NCBI RefSeq assembly: GCF_029717145.1
Contig: NZ_CP099222.1
Coordinates: 2,108,001-2,172,000 of the forward strand
Origin: Citrobacter freundii
Lineage (GTDB): Bacteria > Pseudomonadota > Gammaproteobacteria > Enterobacterales > Enterobacteriaceae
DNA length: 64,000 nucleotides
Reading direction: 5' to 3'
Shown here piece by piece: positions 1 to 9,838 of this stretch (the first letter of the stretch is position 1; every line of letters begins with the position of its first letter). The notes beneath the pieces were generated by a model. The model did no database searches. It saw only the letters and a program-made list of their open reading frames with translations, and had not been told where the DNA came from. The position numbers were made by a program, and so were the translations under genes.

Positions 1-1
1 G

Positions 2-2875
2 GCGGATGTGGCGCTGATCGCCCGTCTGGCGGCAGAACCTCTCTTTTCCTCGTTGATTTTTACCCCGCGCGGCGGCGGCACGGGTACCAATGGTCAGGCG
101 CTGAATCAGGGCATTATCGTGGATATGTCCCGTTATATGAGCCGCATTATTGAAATCAATCCGCAGGAAGGTTGGGTACGGGTCGAAGCCGGAGTGATAA
201 AAGACCAGCTTAACCAGTATCTAAAGCCGTACGGCTATTTCTTCGCACCAGAATTGTCGACCAGTAACCGGGCAACGCTTGGCGGGATGATCAACACCGA
301 TGCGTCCGGACAGGGCTCGCTGGTATACGGTAAAACCTCCGACCACGTACTGGGCGTACGTGCGGTACTGATGGGCGGCGATATCCTTGATACGCAGCCG
401 ATGCCGGTGGAACTGGCTGAAATGCTCGGTAACACCAATACCACCATCGGGCGCATCTATAAGACCGTTTACCAGCGCTGTCGCGAAAATCGTCAGCTGA
501 TCGTGGATAAGTTTCCGAAGCTGAATCGGTTTTTAACCGGCTACGATCTGCGGCACGTCTTTAACGATGAGATGACCGAGTTTGATTTAACCCGCATCCT
601 CACCGGTTCCGAGGGCACGCTGGCATTTATTACCGAGGCTCGCCTCGATATCACGCCATTGCCGAAAGTGCGGCGGCTGGTCAACGTCAAATATGACTCA
701 TTTGATTCCGCTTTGCGCAATGCCCCGGTAATGGTTGACGCGCGCGCGCTGTCGGTAGAAACCGTGGACTCCAGGGTGCTGAATCTGGCGCGCGAAGACA
801 TTGTCTGGCATTCGGTTAGCGAACTGATTACCGATGTACCGAATAAAGAAATGTTGGGACTGAATATCGTCGAGTTTGCCGGTGACGACGAAGCATTGAT
901 TGATGAGCAGGTCAGCGCGTTGTGTGAACGCCTGGACGGTTTAATTGCCCGTCAGGAAGCTGGCGTCATTGGCTGGCAGCTGTGTACTGAGCTGGCGGGC
1001 GTGGAGCGTATCTACGCGATGCGCAAAAAAGCCGTCGGTCTGCTGGGTAATACAAAAGGGGCCGCCAAGCCGATTCCGTTCGCGGAGGATACCTGCGTAC
1101 CGCCTGAACATCTGGCGGATTATATCGCGGAGTTCCGTGCGTTGCTTGACGGCCACGGCCTGAGCTATGGCATGTTTGGTCACGTGGATGCCGGGGTGTT
1201 ACACGTCAGGCCGGCGCTGGACATGTGCGATCCGCAGCAGGAAGTGCTGATGAAACGCATTTCTGATGACGTGGTGGCATTGACGGCAAAATACGGCGGC
1301 CTGCTGTGGGGCGAACACGGCAAAGGATTCCGCGCGGAGTACAGTCCGGCTTTCTTTGGCGATGAATTGTACGGTGAACTGCGCAAGGTTAAGTCGGCGT
1401 TTGATCCGCAAAACCGACTGAACCCTGGTAAAATATGCCCACCGGAAGGCGTCGATGCGCCGATGATGAAGGTCGATGCGGTTAAACGCGGTACCTACGA
1501 TCGCCAGATCCCACTGGCCGTAAGGCAGGAGTGGCGTGGGGCGCTGGAGTGTAACGGCAACGGGTTATGTTTTAACTTCGATGCCAACAGCCCCATGTGC
1601 CCGTCGATGAAAATCAGCATGAACCGAATTCACTCCCCCAAAGGACGCGCAACGCTGGTACGGGAATGGTTACGCCTGCTGGCTGACCGCGGCATCGATC
1701 CGGTTCATCTGGAAAAAGAGTTACCGGAAAAAGGTGCCAGCTTGCGCACGTTAATTGCCCGCACGCGTAACAGCTGGCATGCGCGCAAGGGGGAGTACGA
1801 TTTCTCGCACGAAGTCAAAGAGGCGATGTCCGGCTGTCTGGCATGTAAAGCGTGTTCCACGCAGTGCCCGATTAAAATTGACGTCCCGGAATTTCGCTCT
1901 CGCTTCCTGCAACTGTACCACACGCGCTATTTGCGCCCGCTGCGCGATCATATGGTGGCAACCGTCGAAAGCTATGCGCCGCTAATGGCGCGTGCGCCAA
2001 AAACATTCAACTTCTTCATTAACCAGCCGCTGGTGCGTACGTTGGCCAAAAAGCATATTGGCATGGTGGATTTGCCGCTACTGTCCGCGCCGTCGTTACA
2101 ACGTCAGCTGGTCGGGCACCGCTCCGCCAATATGACGCTGGAACAGCTCGAGCTATTGAGTCAGGAACAGAAAGCCCGCACTGTGCTGGTGGTCCAGGAT
2201 CCGTTCACCAGCTATTACGATGCGCAGGTGGTAGCTGATTTTATCCGCCTGGTGGAAAAACTCGGTTTACAGCCGGTCCTGCTACCGTTCTCGCCTAATG
2301 GCAAGGCGCAGCACATTAAGGGCTTCTTAAACCGTTTTGCCAAAACGGCGAAAAAGACCTCTGAATTTCTCAATCGGGTGGCGACGTTGAACATCCCAAT
2401 GGTCGGCGTCGATCCGGCGCTGGTATTGTGCTATCGCGATGAATACAAGCTGGCGCTTGGCGATCAGCGTGGAGACTTCCATGTACTGTTGGTGAACGAG
2501 TGGCTGTCAACTGTCCTGGCCTCTCAGCAGCCTGCCGCTGTTGCGGGTGAGCCGTGGTATTTCTTTGGACACTGCACCGAAGTAACGGCCCTGCCGGGTG
2601 CGCCAGCGCAGTGGGCGGCCATTTTTGCCAAATTTGGCGCGCAGCTGGAAAACGTCAGTGTCGGGTGCTGCGGCATGGCGGGCACGTACGGTCATGAAGT
2701 GAAGAATCACCAGAACTCGCTGGGCATCTATGAGCTATCATGGCATCAGGTGATGCAGAGACTACCGCGCAATCGCTGTCTGGCTGCGGGATATTCTTGT
2801 CGCAGCCAGGTGAAACGCGTGGAAGGCACGGGCGTTCGCCACCCATTACAGGCACTGCTGGAGATTATTGGATGA
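2..2875 (+). CDS. ydiJ: YdiJ, FAD/Fe-S D-2-hydroxyacid dehydrogenase (5' end cut by window edge)
   Basis: Large membrane-associated oxidoreductase of the FAD-linked 2-hydroxyacid dehydrogenase family; D-2-hydroxyglutarate has been suggested as substrate of the E. coli protein. The visible part starts inside the N-terminal FAD-binding domain (PRGGGTGTNGQ, then GGMINTDASGQG) and continues through the FAD-oxidase C-terminal domain (GHVDAGVLHVRP, WGEHGKG). A ferredoxin-like cluster motif, CLACKACSTQC, and a C-terminal cysteine-rich CCG-type domain (FGHCTEV, GCCGMAGTYG) follow. About 957 codons are visible against about 1018 in E. coli. The reading frame is open to the left edge and the residues ADVAL before the first GTG match the E. 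coli protein, so the true start is upstream. It overlaps menI by ATGA and is probably co-transcribed with menI and ydiH. Confidence 0.95.
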   Translation, partial: ADVALIARLAAEPLFSSLIFTPRGGGTGTNGQALNQGIIVDMSRYMSRIIEINPQEGWVRVEAGVIKDQLNQYLKPYGYFFAPELSTSNRATLGGMINTDASGQGSLVYGKTSDHVLGVRAVLMGGDILDTQPMPVELAEMLGNTNTTIGRIYKTVYQRCRENRQLIVDKFPKLNRFLTGYDLRHVFNDEMTEFDLTRILTGSEGTLAFITEARLDITPLPKVRRLVNVKYDSFDSALRNAPVMVDARALSVETVDSRVLNLAREDIVWHSVSELITDVPNKEMLGLNIVEFAGDDEALIDEQVSALCERLDGLIARQEAGVIGWQLCTELAGVERIYAMRKKAVGLLGNTKGAAKPIPFAEDTCVPPEHLADYIAEFRALLDGHGLSYGMFGHVDAGVLHVRPALDMCDPQQEVLMKRISDDVVALTAKYGGLLWGEHGKGFRAEYSPAFFGDELYGELRKVKSAFDPQNRLNPGKICPPEGVDAPMMKVDAVKRGTYDRQIPLAVRQEWRGALECNGNGLCFNFDANSPMCPSMKISMNRIHSPKGRATLVREWLRLLADRGIDPVHLEKELPEKGASLRTLIARTRNSWHARKGEYDFSHEVKEAMSGCLACKACSTQCPIKIDVPEFRSRFLQLYHTRYLRPLRDHMVATVESYAPLMARAPKTFNFFINQPLVRTLAKKHIGMVDLPLLSAPSLQRQLVGHRSANMTLEQLELLSQEQKARTVLVVQDPFTSYYDAQVVADFIRLVEKLGLQPVLLPFSPNGKAQHIKGFLNRFAKTAKKTSEFLNRVATLNIPMVGVDPALVLCYRDEYKLALGDQRGDFHVLLVNEWLSTVLASQQPAAVAGEPWYFFGHCTEVTALPGAPAQWAAIFAKFGAQLENVSVGCCGMAGTYGHEVKNHQNSLGIYELSWHQVMQRLPRNRCLAAGYSCRSQVKRVEGTGVRHPLQALLEIIG

Positions 2876-3282
2876 TCTGGAAACGTGAAGTTTCACTCGA
2901 GGCGCTCAATGCCATGGGTGAGGGAAATATGGTTGGTCTGCTTGATATTCGTTTTGAGCACATTGGTGACGATACGCTGGAAGCCACAATGCCGGTGGAT
3001 CACCGGACCAAACAGCCTTTCGGTTTGTTACACGGTGGCGCGTCGGTGGTGCTGGCCGAAAGCATTGGCTCGGTAGCCGGCTATTTATGCACTCAAGGTG
3101 ATCAAAAAGTGGTGGGTCTTGAGGTCAATGCCAACCATATTCGCTCCGCGCGGGAAGGGCGAGTGAGAGGGGTGTGCAGCGCGCTGCATACCGGTTCTCG
3201 TCATCAGGTCTGGCAAATCGAAATCTTCGATGAGCAGGGACGGTTATGCTGTACCTCGCGTCTGACGACCGCTATTCTGTGA
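2872..3282 (+). CDS. menI: 1,4-dihydroxy-2-naphthoyl-CoA hydrolase MenI
   Basis: Hotdog-fold thioesterase that releases 1,4-dihydroxy-2-naphthoate from its CoA thioester in menaquinone and phylloquinone synthesis. It is 136 aa, the same length as E. coli MenI (YdiI), and near-identical in recall. The hotdog core QPFGLLHGGASVVLAESIGS carries the catalytic Glu63. The start chosen is the ATG at 2872, which overlaps the ydiJ stop codon in ATGA. A longer in-frame reading from 2740 would lie almost wholly inside ydiJ and is not needed. It is a cytoplasmic homotetramer in the family, and its place after ydiJ suggests translational coupling. Confidence 0.95.
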   Translation: MIWKREVSLEALNAMGEGNMVGLLDIRFEHIGDDTLEATMPVDHRTKQPFGLLHGGASVVLAESIGSVAGYLCTQGDQKVVGLEVNANHIRSAREGRVRGVCSALHTGSRHQVWQIEIFDEQGRLCCTSRLTTAIL

Positions 3283-3359
3283 CGCATGTTGCGTTTGGTC
3301 ATTATCTGCGCAGGGAAAGGTGCTATACTGTGCAGGTTTTGAACACAAGCGAGGATGAT

Positions 3360-3548
3360 ATGTCTACCCAATTAGACCCGGCCCAACTGGCAATAGAATT
3401 TATACGTCGTGATAACAGCGATCTTTCACCGGCTCAGTACCTGAAAAGACTGAAACAATTAGAGCTGGAGTTTGCTGATTTACTGGCGCTTTCTTCGACT
3501 GAACTCAAAGAAGAAATCTATTTTGCCTGGCGGCACGGCGTTCATTGA
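3360..3548 (+). CDS. ydiH: YdiH, small conserved protein
   Basis: A 62-aa protein matching E. coli YdiH almost residue for residue, beginning MSTQLDPAQLAIEF. Its function is not known. The sequence is mostly helical and charged, with no signal peptide and no cysteines. The ATG at 3360 follows GAGGATGAT, which gives a usable ribosome binding site; the longer frame from 3246 would overlap the end of menI and is rejected. A strong hairpin terminator lies about 25 bases after the stop. Confidence 0.9.
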   Translation: MSTQLDPAQLAIEFIRRDNSDLSPAQYLKRLKQLELEFADLLALSSTELKEEIYFAWRHGVH

Positions 3549-3572
3549 TTCCAGTATGCTTATCGTGATGAA

Positions 3573-3603
3573 AACCCCGACACCTGTTCGGGGTTATTTT
3601 TTG
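3573..3603. terminator. Bidirectional terminator between ydiH and the MBL-fold gene
   Basis: Perfect 8-bp stem AACCCCGA / TCGGGGTT with a 7-base loop. It is followed by TATTTTTT on the plus strand and by a shorter T tract on the minus strand. It sits between two convergent genes, ydiH (+) and the MBL-fold gene (-). Confidence 0.85.
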
Positions 3604-3616
3604 CCTTAAATCGGGT

Positions 3617-4468
3617 TTACCATTTCATCTCCCCGGTATTGACCTTCGCACTCAGCTCCAGCGAGCTGTCGTCCGCAAGCCCTGGCCATGCCGCCTTCAT
3701 CGTTTTAATCACATATGCAGACCCTTTTTTTGCGCCCAGCGCCTGCTCAAAAGCGTGCAAGTAATCACCGGTGAAGCGGATCGCTTGATCGCCTGCCGGG
3801 CGTTCGCCGATGTAGTGACCGGGGATCACCTCGGTTGGGCGTAAGGTTTGCATTTCGCTCAGCACGTTGCGCCATGCGCGACGCTGTTCAGGAGACTGTG
3901 TGTCCGCAGTCCAGACATGAATACCGGAAGCCACGCCGGTGCCGCCGAGGATCGCCCGGTTAGCCGGGATCCAGACATAGGCCGCGTAATCATTTGAGCG
4001 GCGCAGTTCCAGCGTTTCACCATCAATGGTAAAGCGTGTCTGCGTCGTGACCTGCGGCACGATGAGCGTCGTTGGTGCGCCGTCTTTCATCTGCGGGCCC
4101 CAAAACTGCAGTTTGGCATCTTTGGTAGCACGAATGTGCTCCACGACGTGCGGTGTTGCCAAAATCTTTACCTCGGGAAAGGCGTTAACAATCGGCTGCA
4201 GACCAAAATAAAAATCCGGATCGCCGGAGGTGATCACGATGGCCTGCAGTTTTTTGCCGCTGTCGCGAATCATCTGCGCCAGCTTTTCACCGTCTTTGGT
4301 GCTGAATTGCGCATCAAATAAAATGGCCTCTTTCGGGCCGGACACCAGCGTTGAGGATACCGGAAAAATAGCTTTTTCCTGGGGATTGTAGACGTCAAGC
4401 TGGAGTGGCGCGGCGAATACCGGCGAGGCAAACAGAGGTAACAGCAGGGCCAGGGCGTTCACTTTCAT
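3617..4468 (-). CDS. Exported metallo-beta-lactamase-fold protein with a degenerate metal site
   Basis: A 283-aa protein with a clear signal peptide (cleavage likely after PVFAA) and an MBL-fold layout: strands leading to LVSGPKEAILFDAQF, then VITSGDPDFYFGL where active enzymes have a HxHxDH motif, and later GHYIGE. The expected histidines are replaced (S, D and F at the first, second and last His positions), so one metal site at least should be lost; a late His (IPGHYIGE) remains. Function unknown: it could be a binding protein, or a hydrolase with an altered site. It is divergent from a LysR gene 122 bases away, which is its likely regulator. This pair lies between ydiH and rydB, where K-12 has neither. 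Confidence 0.75.
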   Translation of the reverse strand: MKVNALALLLPLFASPVFAAPLQLDVYNPQEKAIFPVSSTLVSGPKEAILFDAQFSTKDGEKLAQMIRDSGKKLQAIVITSGDPDFYFGLQPIVNAFPEVKILATPHVVEHIRATKDAKLQFWGPQMKDGAPTTLIVPQVTTQTRFTIDGETLELRRSNDYAAYVWIPANRAILGGTGVASGIHVWTADTQSPEQRRAWRNVLSEMQTLRPTEVIPGHYIGERPAGDQAIRFTGDYLHAFEQALGAKKGSAYVIKTMKAAWPGLADDSSLELSAKVNTGEMKW

Positions 4469-4590
4469 GGGGGATAACCTTTTGCAGATGAAATGTCTTT
4501 TTCTTGTTCTTTATTTTACGGATATTTGGATCTGTTAGAATTCCTCTATCAGGACATGCTGAGTTTCATAAAACGATCGGATGGGATGCA

Positions 4591-5466
4591 ATGGACAGAG
4601 TCATGGCGGCAACGGTGTTTAACCACATCTGCGATTTGGGCAGCCTGAGCGCCGCAGCGCGCGCGCTGGGGCTTTCCCGTCCGATGGTCAGTCGCTACCT
4701 CGACGAGATGGAAAAATGGGCGGGTGCAAGGTTAATCCACCGTTCATCGCGTCGGCTGACCATTACGCCCGCGGGGGAAGAGGCGTTAGTGAAGACACGC
4801 TCGCTGGCGCAGCTGTCGCTGGATATCAGCGCCGCCAGCGCAGCAGAGATTCCTTCCGGCACGCTACGTGTGGCTTGTGCGCATTTTACTGCGATGCATA
4901 TTTTGGCGCCGGTACTGCCCGTTTTTCTGGCGCGTTTCCCTGAACTGCGCATTGAGGTTGAGATTAACAATCAACCGGTGAGCCTGGTCGGTGAACGTAT
5001 TGATGCGGCGATCCGCATTACGGATAATCCTGAACCGGGTACTATCGCCCGTCGTCTGGGTGACTGTGAGTCGGTGTTATGCGCCTCTGCGGACTACCTG
5101 CGCCAGCATGGCATTCCGCAAACCCTGGACTGTCTCGCCCAGCATAATTGCCTTTACTACAGCGGGTTTGCCGGAAAATCATGGCACTTTGATGATGAGC
5201 AGGGCAACGCTGTATCGGTGGCGATAAAGGGAAATCTCAGCGCGGGGATCTCTGCGCTATTATGTGAGTCGGCGTTGGCTGGTATGGGTATTGCGCTGGT
5301 GCCGGAACAAGAGGCGCGTGAAGGGCTGGCACGCGGCCAGTTGATCCGGCTTTTGCCCCAACTCAAGCCGCGACGTCTGCCAATTTACGGCTTATACCTG
5401 TCTCGTGAGCATCAACCGGCAGGGCTGCGTCTGCTATTGGATGCCCTGCATGAGATTCTGGTCTGA
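4591..5466 (+). CDS. LysR-type transcriptional regulator
   Basis: A 291-aa LysR-family regulator. The N-terminal winged helix-turn-helix (GSLSAAARALGLSRPMVSRYLDEME, residues about 17-42) is followed by a periplasmic-binding-like effector domain. The start chosen is ATG 4591 (MDRVMAATVF), which gives the normal family length; the longer reading from 4504 would add 29 residues of non-family sequence. It is divergent from the MBL-fold gene and probably controls it. The inducer is unknown. Confidence 0.85.
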   Translation: MDRVMAATVFNHICDLGSLSAAARALGLSRPMVSRYLDEMEKWAGARLIHRSSRRLTITPAGEEALVKTRSLAQLSLDISAASAAEIPSGTLRVACAHFTAMHILAPVLPVFLARFPELRIEVEINNQPVSLVGERIDAAIRITDNPEPGTIARRLGDCESVLCASADYLRQHGIPQTLDCLAQHNCLYYSGFAGKSWHFDDEQGNAVSVAIKGNLSAGISALLCESALAGMGIALVPEQEAREGLARGQLIRLLPQLKPRRLPIYGLYLSREHQPAGLRLLLDALHEILV

Positions 5467-5540
5467 ATATGTGAGCTGCGTCTGCCTGTAAATCAGACAA
5501 ACCGCAGTTTGTGTTAAAAACACGGCGTCAGGTCGTGAGA

Positions 5541-5605
5541 CTATTCTTATCGCCCCTTCAAGAGCTAAGCCATCGTGAGTGCCGGAGATAAGCGCCGGAT
5601 GGGGT
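5541..5605 (+). ncRNA. rydB: RydB small RNA
   Basis: The stretch starting CTATTCTTATCGCCCC and ending in GGGGTCGG matches my memory of E. coli RydB in both sequence and position, between ydiH and sufA on the same strand. It can fold with CCCC near the 5' end pairing GGGG at the 3' end around an inner CCGG/CCGG hairpin. RydB is about 65-70 nt in E. coli and overproduction lowers RpoS; its native target is unclear. The exact 5' end cannot be fixed from sequence alone. A strong terminator follows within 10 bases. Confidence 0.6.
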
Positions 5606-5610
5606 CGGAA

Positions 5611-5650
5611 CCCTTAAGCCTGCTAATAGAGCAGCCTTAAGGGTTTTTTT
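5611..5650 (+). terminator. Rho-independent terminator after RydB
   Basis: Long stem CCCTTAAGCCTGCT / AGCAGCCTTAAGGG with a single mismatch and a 6-base loop, followed by seven T residues. Confidence 0.9.
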
Positions 5651-5901
5651 ATTGTCTGTCTGCGCTGTTTTGCACGCGGTTACCTCTATTTCTCCGTCTT
5701 TCCCCTATCTCTTAAATAGACATTTTCTATACATCTTTTTGCGTTTTACCTTGCTGAACGATTAACGGTTTGTAACCCATTATTTATCAAAGCATTGAAC
5801 AAAATAATCCCTCTCTGTAAACCCTCGCCGCAGGGTCTATGCTTAATAAAAGTAACCAAAAAGGGCGGTTAACCCGAATGCCCCTGCTGATCAGGGGTTG
5901 A

Positions 5902-5920
5902 AGTGATAATCATTATCACT
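5902..5920. promoter_or_regulatory. Fur box upstream of sufA
   Basis: Perfect 19-bp palindrome AGTGATAATCATTATCACT about 45 bases before the sufA start, a textbook Fur operator. In E. coli the suf operon is repressed by Fur with iron and induced by OxyR, IHF and apo-IscR. I could not place the OxyR or IscR sites with confidence in the roughly 250 bases upstream. Confidence 0.9.
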
Positions 5921-5964
5921 AACATGGTGTTGTAGCGTGCAGGTTAATGACTCGAGGTAACCCT

Positions 5965-6333
5965 ATGGAATTGCATTCAGGAACATTTAATCCGAACGAT
6001 TTTGCATGGCGTGGGTTGACGTTAACGTCAGCCGCAGCGGCGCATATTCGTGAACTGGTGGCGAAACAGCCCGATATGCTGGGCGTGCGGTTAGGCGTGA
6101 AGCAAACAGGATGTGCGGGGTTTGGCTATGTGCTGGATACCGTCAGCCAACCGGAAAAAGACGATCTGGTGTTCGAAACTGATGGCGCCAGGCTGTATGT
6201 GCCGTTACAGGCGATGCCGTTTATTGACGGAACCGAAGTCGATTTTGTTCGTGAAGGATTAAATCAGTTATTTAAATTTCATAACCCGAAAGCCCAGAAC
6301 GAATGCGGCTGTGGCGAAAGTTTTGGGGTATAG
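5965..6333 (+). CDS. sufA: SufA, A-type iron-sulfur carrier
   Basis: Cytoplasmic A-type carrier that passes Fe-S clusters from the SufBCD scaffold to apoproteins. It is 122 aa as in E. coli, with the three conserved ligand cysteines Cys50 (TGCAGFGY) and Cys114/Cys116 (ECGCG) near the C-terminus. The start chosen is ATG 5965 behind GAGGTAAC; six extra codons are open upstream but E. coli starts here. First gene of a six-gene operon under a Fur box. Confidence 0.97.
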   Translation: MELHSGTFNPNDFAWRGLTLTSAAAAHIRELVAKQPDMLGVRLGVKQTGCAGFGYVLDTVSQPEKDDLVFETDGARLYVPLQAMPFIDGTEVDFVREGLNQLFKFHNPKAQNECGCGESFGV

Positions 6334-6341
6334 GCGGTACT

Positions 6342-7829
6342 ATGTCGCGTAACACTGAAGCAACTGACGATGTCAACACCTGGGCTGGCGGACACCTCAA
6401 TTATAAAGAGGGATTCTTCACCCAACTAAAAACTGATGAACTGGCGAAGGGCATCAATGAAGAGGTCGTGCGGGCGATTTCCGCGAAACGCAACGAACCG
6501 GACTGGATGCTGGCATTTCGCCTGGATGCGTTTAAGGCGTGGCTGACGATGGAGGAGCCGCACTGGTTAAAAGCGCATTACGATAAGCTGAATTATCAGG
6601 ATTACAGCTATTACTCCGCACCTTCCTGCGGCAACTGCGATGAGACCTGCGCCTCCGAGCCGGGAGCGGTACAGCAAACGGGCGCGAATGCGTTTTTAAG
6701 TAAAGAGGTTGAGGACGCTTTCGAACAACTTGGCGTGCCGGTACGTGAAGGGCGAGAAGTGGCGGTCGATGCTATTTTTGACTCGGTATCGGTGGCGACC
6801 ACCTATCGTGAAAAGCTGGCGGAGCAAGGCATTATTTTCTGCTCGTTCGGTGAGGCCATTCATGATCACCCGGAACTGGTGAAAAAATATCTCGGCACGG
6901 TGGTGCCGGGCAACGACAATTTCTTTGCCGCGCTGAATGCAGCGGTTGCCTCAGACGGTACGTTTATCTATGTGCCGAAAGGCGTGCGCTGCCCAATGGA
7001 GCTTTCCACCTATTTTCGTATTAATGCGGAAAAAACCGGGCAATTTGAACGCACTATCCTGGTGGCGGATGAAGGCAGCTACGTCAGCTACATTGAAGGA
7101 TGTTCTGCTCCGGTGCGCGACAGCTATCAGCTGCACGCGGCGGTGGTGGAAGTGATCATCCACAAAGATGCTGAAGTGAAATACTCGACGGTGCAAAACT
7201 GGTTCCCTGGCGATGGCAACACCGGCGGCATTCTGAACTTCGTGACCAAACGTGCACTGTGTGAAGGCGAAAACAGCAAAATGTCGTGGACCCAGTCGGA
7301 AACTGGCTCGGCCATCACCTGGAAATACCCCAGCTGTATTTTGCGTGGCGACAACTCCATCGGCGAATTCTACTCCGTTGCGTTGACCAGCGGTCATCAG
7401 CAGGCCGATACCGGCACCAAGATGATCCACATCGGCAAGAACACCAAATCGACCATTATCTCGAAAGGGATCTCCGCCGGGCACAGCCAGAACAGCTATC
7501 GCGGCCTGGTAAAAATCATGCCGACGGCCACCAACGCCCGTAACTATACCCAGTGTGACTCGATGCTGATTGGTGCGGACTGCGGGGCGCACACCTTCCC
7601 GTACGTAGAGTGTCGCAACAACAGCGCCCAGCTTGAACACGAAGCCACCACCTCACGTATTGGTGAAGACCAGCTGTTCTACTGTCTGCAGCGCGGTATC
7701 AGCGAAGAAGACGCCATCTCGATGATCGTCAACGGGTTCTGTAAAGACGTGTTCTCTGAACTGCCGCTGGAGTTCGCTGTTGAAGCGCAAAAACTTCTCG
7801 CCATCAGCCTTGAACACAGCGTCGGTTAA
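6342..7829 (+). CDS. sufB: SufB, Fe-S cluster scaffold subunit
   Basis: Core scaffold of the SufBC2D complex on which clusters are built under iron limitation and oxidative stress. It is 495 aa, matching E. coli. It has the SufB/D beta-helix core and the cysteine-rich stretch near residues 400-425 (QCDSML...[12 protein letters not shown]) containing the proposed assembly cysteine. The ATG at 6342 starts 9 bases after the sufA stop; the frame is open further upstream only through sufA. Confidence 0.97.
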   Translation: MSRNTEATDDVNTWAGGHLNYKEGFFTQLKTDELAKGINEEVVRAISAKRNEPDWMLAFRLDAFKAWLTMEEPHWLKAHYDKLNYQDYSYYSAPSCGNCDETCASEPGAVQQTGANAFLSKEVEDAFEQLGVPVREGREVAVDAIFDSVSVATTYREKLAEQGIIFCSFGEAIHDHPELVKKYLGTVVPGNDNFFAALNAAVASDGTFIYVPKGVRCPMELSTYFRINAEKTGQFERTILVADEGSYVSYIEGCSAPVRDSYQLHAAVVEVIIHKDAEVKYSTVQNWFPGDGNTGGILNFVTKRALCEGENSKMSWTQSETGSAITWKYPSCILRGDNSIGEFYSVALTSGHQQADTGTKMIHIGKNTKSTIISKGISAGHSQNSYRGLVKIMPTATNARNYTQCDSMLIGADCGAHTFPYVECRNNSAQLEHEATTSRIGEDQLFYCLQRGISEEDAISMIVNGFCKDVFSELPLEFAVEAQKLLAISLEHSVG

Positions 7830-7845
7830 AATTTAAGGAAAGCAC

Positions 7846-8592
7846 ATGTTAAGCATTAAAGATTTACAGGTCAGCGTCGAAGAGAAGGCGATCCTGCGCG
7901 GGCTGAGCCTGGAGGTCCGCCCGGGTGAAGTTCACGCCATTATGGGACCGAACGGTTCAGGAAAAAGCACGCTGTCGGCAACATTGGCCGGGCGTGATGA
8001 TTATGCCGTCACCGGGGGAACGGTGGAATTTAACGGTAAAGATTTACTGGAACTGTCGCCGGAGGACCGGGCCGGTGAAGGCATCTTTATGGCGTTTCAA
8101 TACCCGGTGGAAATTCCCGGCGTCAGCAATCAATTTTTCCTGCAAACCGCGCTTAATGCAGTGCGCGGTTACCGTGGCGAAGACGCGCTGGATCGATTCG
8201 ACTTCCAGGATTTGATGGAGGAGAAAATCGCGCTGTTGAAAATGCCGGAGGATTTGCTCACCCGCTCGGTAAACGTCGGTTTCTCCGGCGGTGAGAAAAA
8301 ACGCAATGATATTTTGCAGATGGCGGTGCTGGAGCCTCAGCTGTGCATTCTCGACGAGTCTGATTCGGGGTTGGATATTGATGCGCTAAAAATTGTCGCT
8401 GATGGCGTCAATTCGCTGCGCGACGGCAAGCGTTCATTCATTATTGTCACCCACTATCAGCGCATCCTCGACTATATCAAACCCGATTACGTCCATGTTT
8501 TGTATCAGGGACGCATTGTTAAGTCCGGCGATTTCACGCTGGTTAAACAGCTGGAGGAGCAAGGATATGGCTGGCTTAGTGAACAGCAGTAA
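7846..8592 (+). CDS. sufC: SufC, ABC-type ATPase of the Suf complex
   Basis: Cytoplasmic ATPase whose dimerisation drives conformational change of SufBD during cluster assembly. It is 248 aa. Walker A is GPNGSGKS at residues 34-41, the signature is FSGGEKKRND, and Walker B is the SufC-specific form LDESDSGLD. A good AAGGAA site precedes ATG 7846. The sufD start lies inside its 3' end, which implies coupling. Confidence 0.97.
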   Translation: MLSIKDLQVSVEEKAILRGLSLEVRPGEVHAIMGPNGSGKSTLSATLAGRDDYAVTGGTVEFNGKDLLELSPEDRAGEGIFMAFQYPVEIPGVSNQFFLQTALNAVRGYRGEDALDRFDFQDLMEEKIALLKMPEDLLTRSVNVGFSGGEKKRNDILQMAVLEPQLCILDESDSGLDIDALKIVADGVNSLRDGKRSFIIVTHYQRILDYIKPDYVHVLYQGRIVKSGDFTLVKQLEEQGYGWLSEQQ

Positions 8593-9838
8593 TGTGCTGC
8601 AGCAGTGGCATCACTTGTTTGAGTCACAGGGCGAAACCCGCTCGCAGCACGCGCAGCAGCACTTACAGCAGATGCTGCGTCTTGGGCTGCCTACGCGTAA
8701 GCATGAAGACTGGAAATACACGCCGCTGGAAGGATTAACCAGTAGCCAGTTTGTTAGTCATCTTGCCGCGATAACCCCGGCGCAGTGCGAGGCGTTAGCC
8801 GCTGGCATTGATGCTGTGCGTCTGGTGTTTGTCGACGGGCAATTCTGCGAAGCGCTTAGCGACAGCACGGACGGTAGCGGCTTTGACATTACCGTTGACG
8901 ATGCGCACCTGTCGCTACCGGCACCGATTCAGCCAGAAGTTTTTCTGCATCTGACGGAAAGCCTGTCGCGCAGTGTGACGCATATCAAGGTGAAGCGTAA
9001 TCAGCGCCCGGCGAAACCACTGCTGTTGATGCACATCACCCAGGGAGTGGCGGGCGATGACGTCAATACCGCGCATTATCGCCACCACCTTGAACTGGCG
9101 GAGGGCGCAGAAGCCACCCTCATCGAATATTTTGTCAGCCTCAACACGCTGAAGCACTTTACCGGCGCGCGCGTTACGATGAACGTGGCGGCCAATGCCC
9201 ACTTGCAGCATATCAAGCTGGCGTTTGAGAACCCGGTCAGCCATCACTTCGCCCATAACGACATTCAGCTGGGCGCAGATGCTACGGCGGTGAGCCACAG
9301 TTTTTTGCTCGGCGACGCGGTGTTGCGTCATAACACCAGCACCCAACTGAACGGCGAAAACACCACGCTGCGGATTAACAGTCTGGCGATGCCGGTGAAA
9401 AACGAAGTCTGCGATACCCGCACCTGGCTTGAGCATAACAAAGGCTATTGCAACAGCCGCCAACTGCATAAAACCATCGTCAGCGATAAAGGTCGGGCGG
9501 TGTTCAATGGTCTGATCAACGTGGCGCAGCACGCGATTAAAACCGATGGACAGATGACGAACAATAATTTGCTGCTCGGTAAGCTGTCGGAAGTGGACAC
9601 CAAACCGCAACTGGAAATCTATGCCGATGACGTGAAATGCAGCCACGGCGCGACGGTAGGGCGGATCGACGATGAGCAGATGTTCTATCTGCGCTCGCGT
9701 GGGATCGGCCAGCAGGATGCTCAACAGATGATTCTCTATGCGTTTGCCGCTGAGCTGACGGAAGCCCTGAGCGATGAAACGCTTAAACAACAGGTTCTGG
9801 CGCGTATAGCCCAACGCCTGCCGGGAGGCGTAGCATGA
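8567..9838 (+). CDS. sufD: SufD, Fe-S scaffold subunit
   Basis: Partner of SufB in the SufBC2D scaffold, needed for iron entry and full ATPase activity. It is 423 aa as in E. coli, with the conserved C-terminal beta-helix ([26 protein letters not shown] region). The start chosen is ATG 8567 ([10 protein letters not shown]) with AGGAGCAAGGAT in front; it overlaps sufC by 26 bases. The longer frame upstream is sufC sequence out of frame. Confidence 0.96.
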   Translation: MAGLVNSSNVLQQWHHLFESQGETRSQHAQQHLQQMLRLGLPTRKHEDWKYTPLEGLTSSQFVSHLAAITPAQCEALAAGIDAVRLVFVDGQFCEALSDSTDGSGFDITVDDAHLSLPAPIQPEVFLHLTESLSRSVTHIKVKRNQRPAKPLLLMHITQGVAGDDVNTAHYRHHLELAEGAEATLIEYFVSLNTLKHFTGARVTMNVAANAHLQHIKLAFENPVSHHFAHNDIQLGADATAVSHSFLLGDAVLRHNTSTQLNGENTTLRINSLAMPVKNEVCDTRTWLEHNKGYCNSRQLHKTIVSDKGRAVFNGLINVAQHAIKTDGQMTNNNLLLGKLSEVDTKPQLEIYADDVKCSHGATVGRIDDEQMFYLRSRGIGQQDAQQMILYAFAAELTEALSDETLKQQVLARIAQRLPGGVA

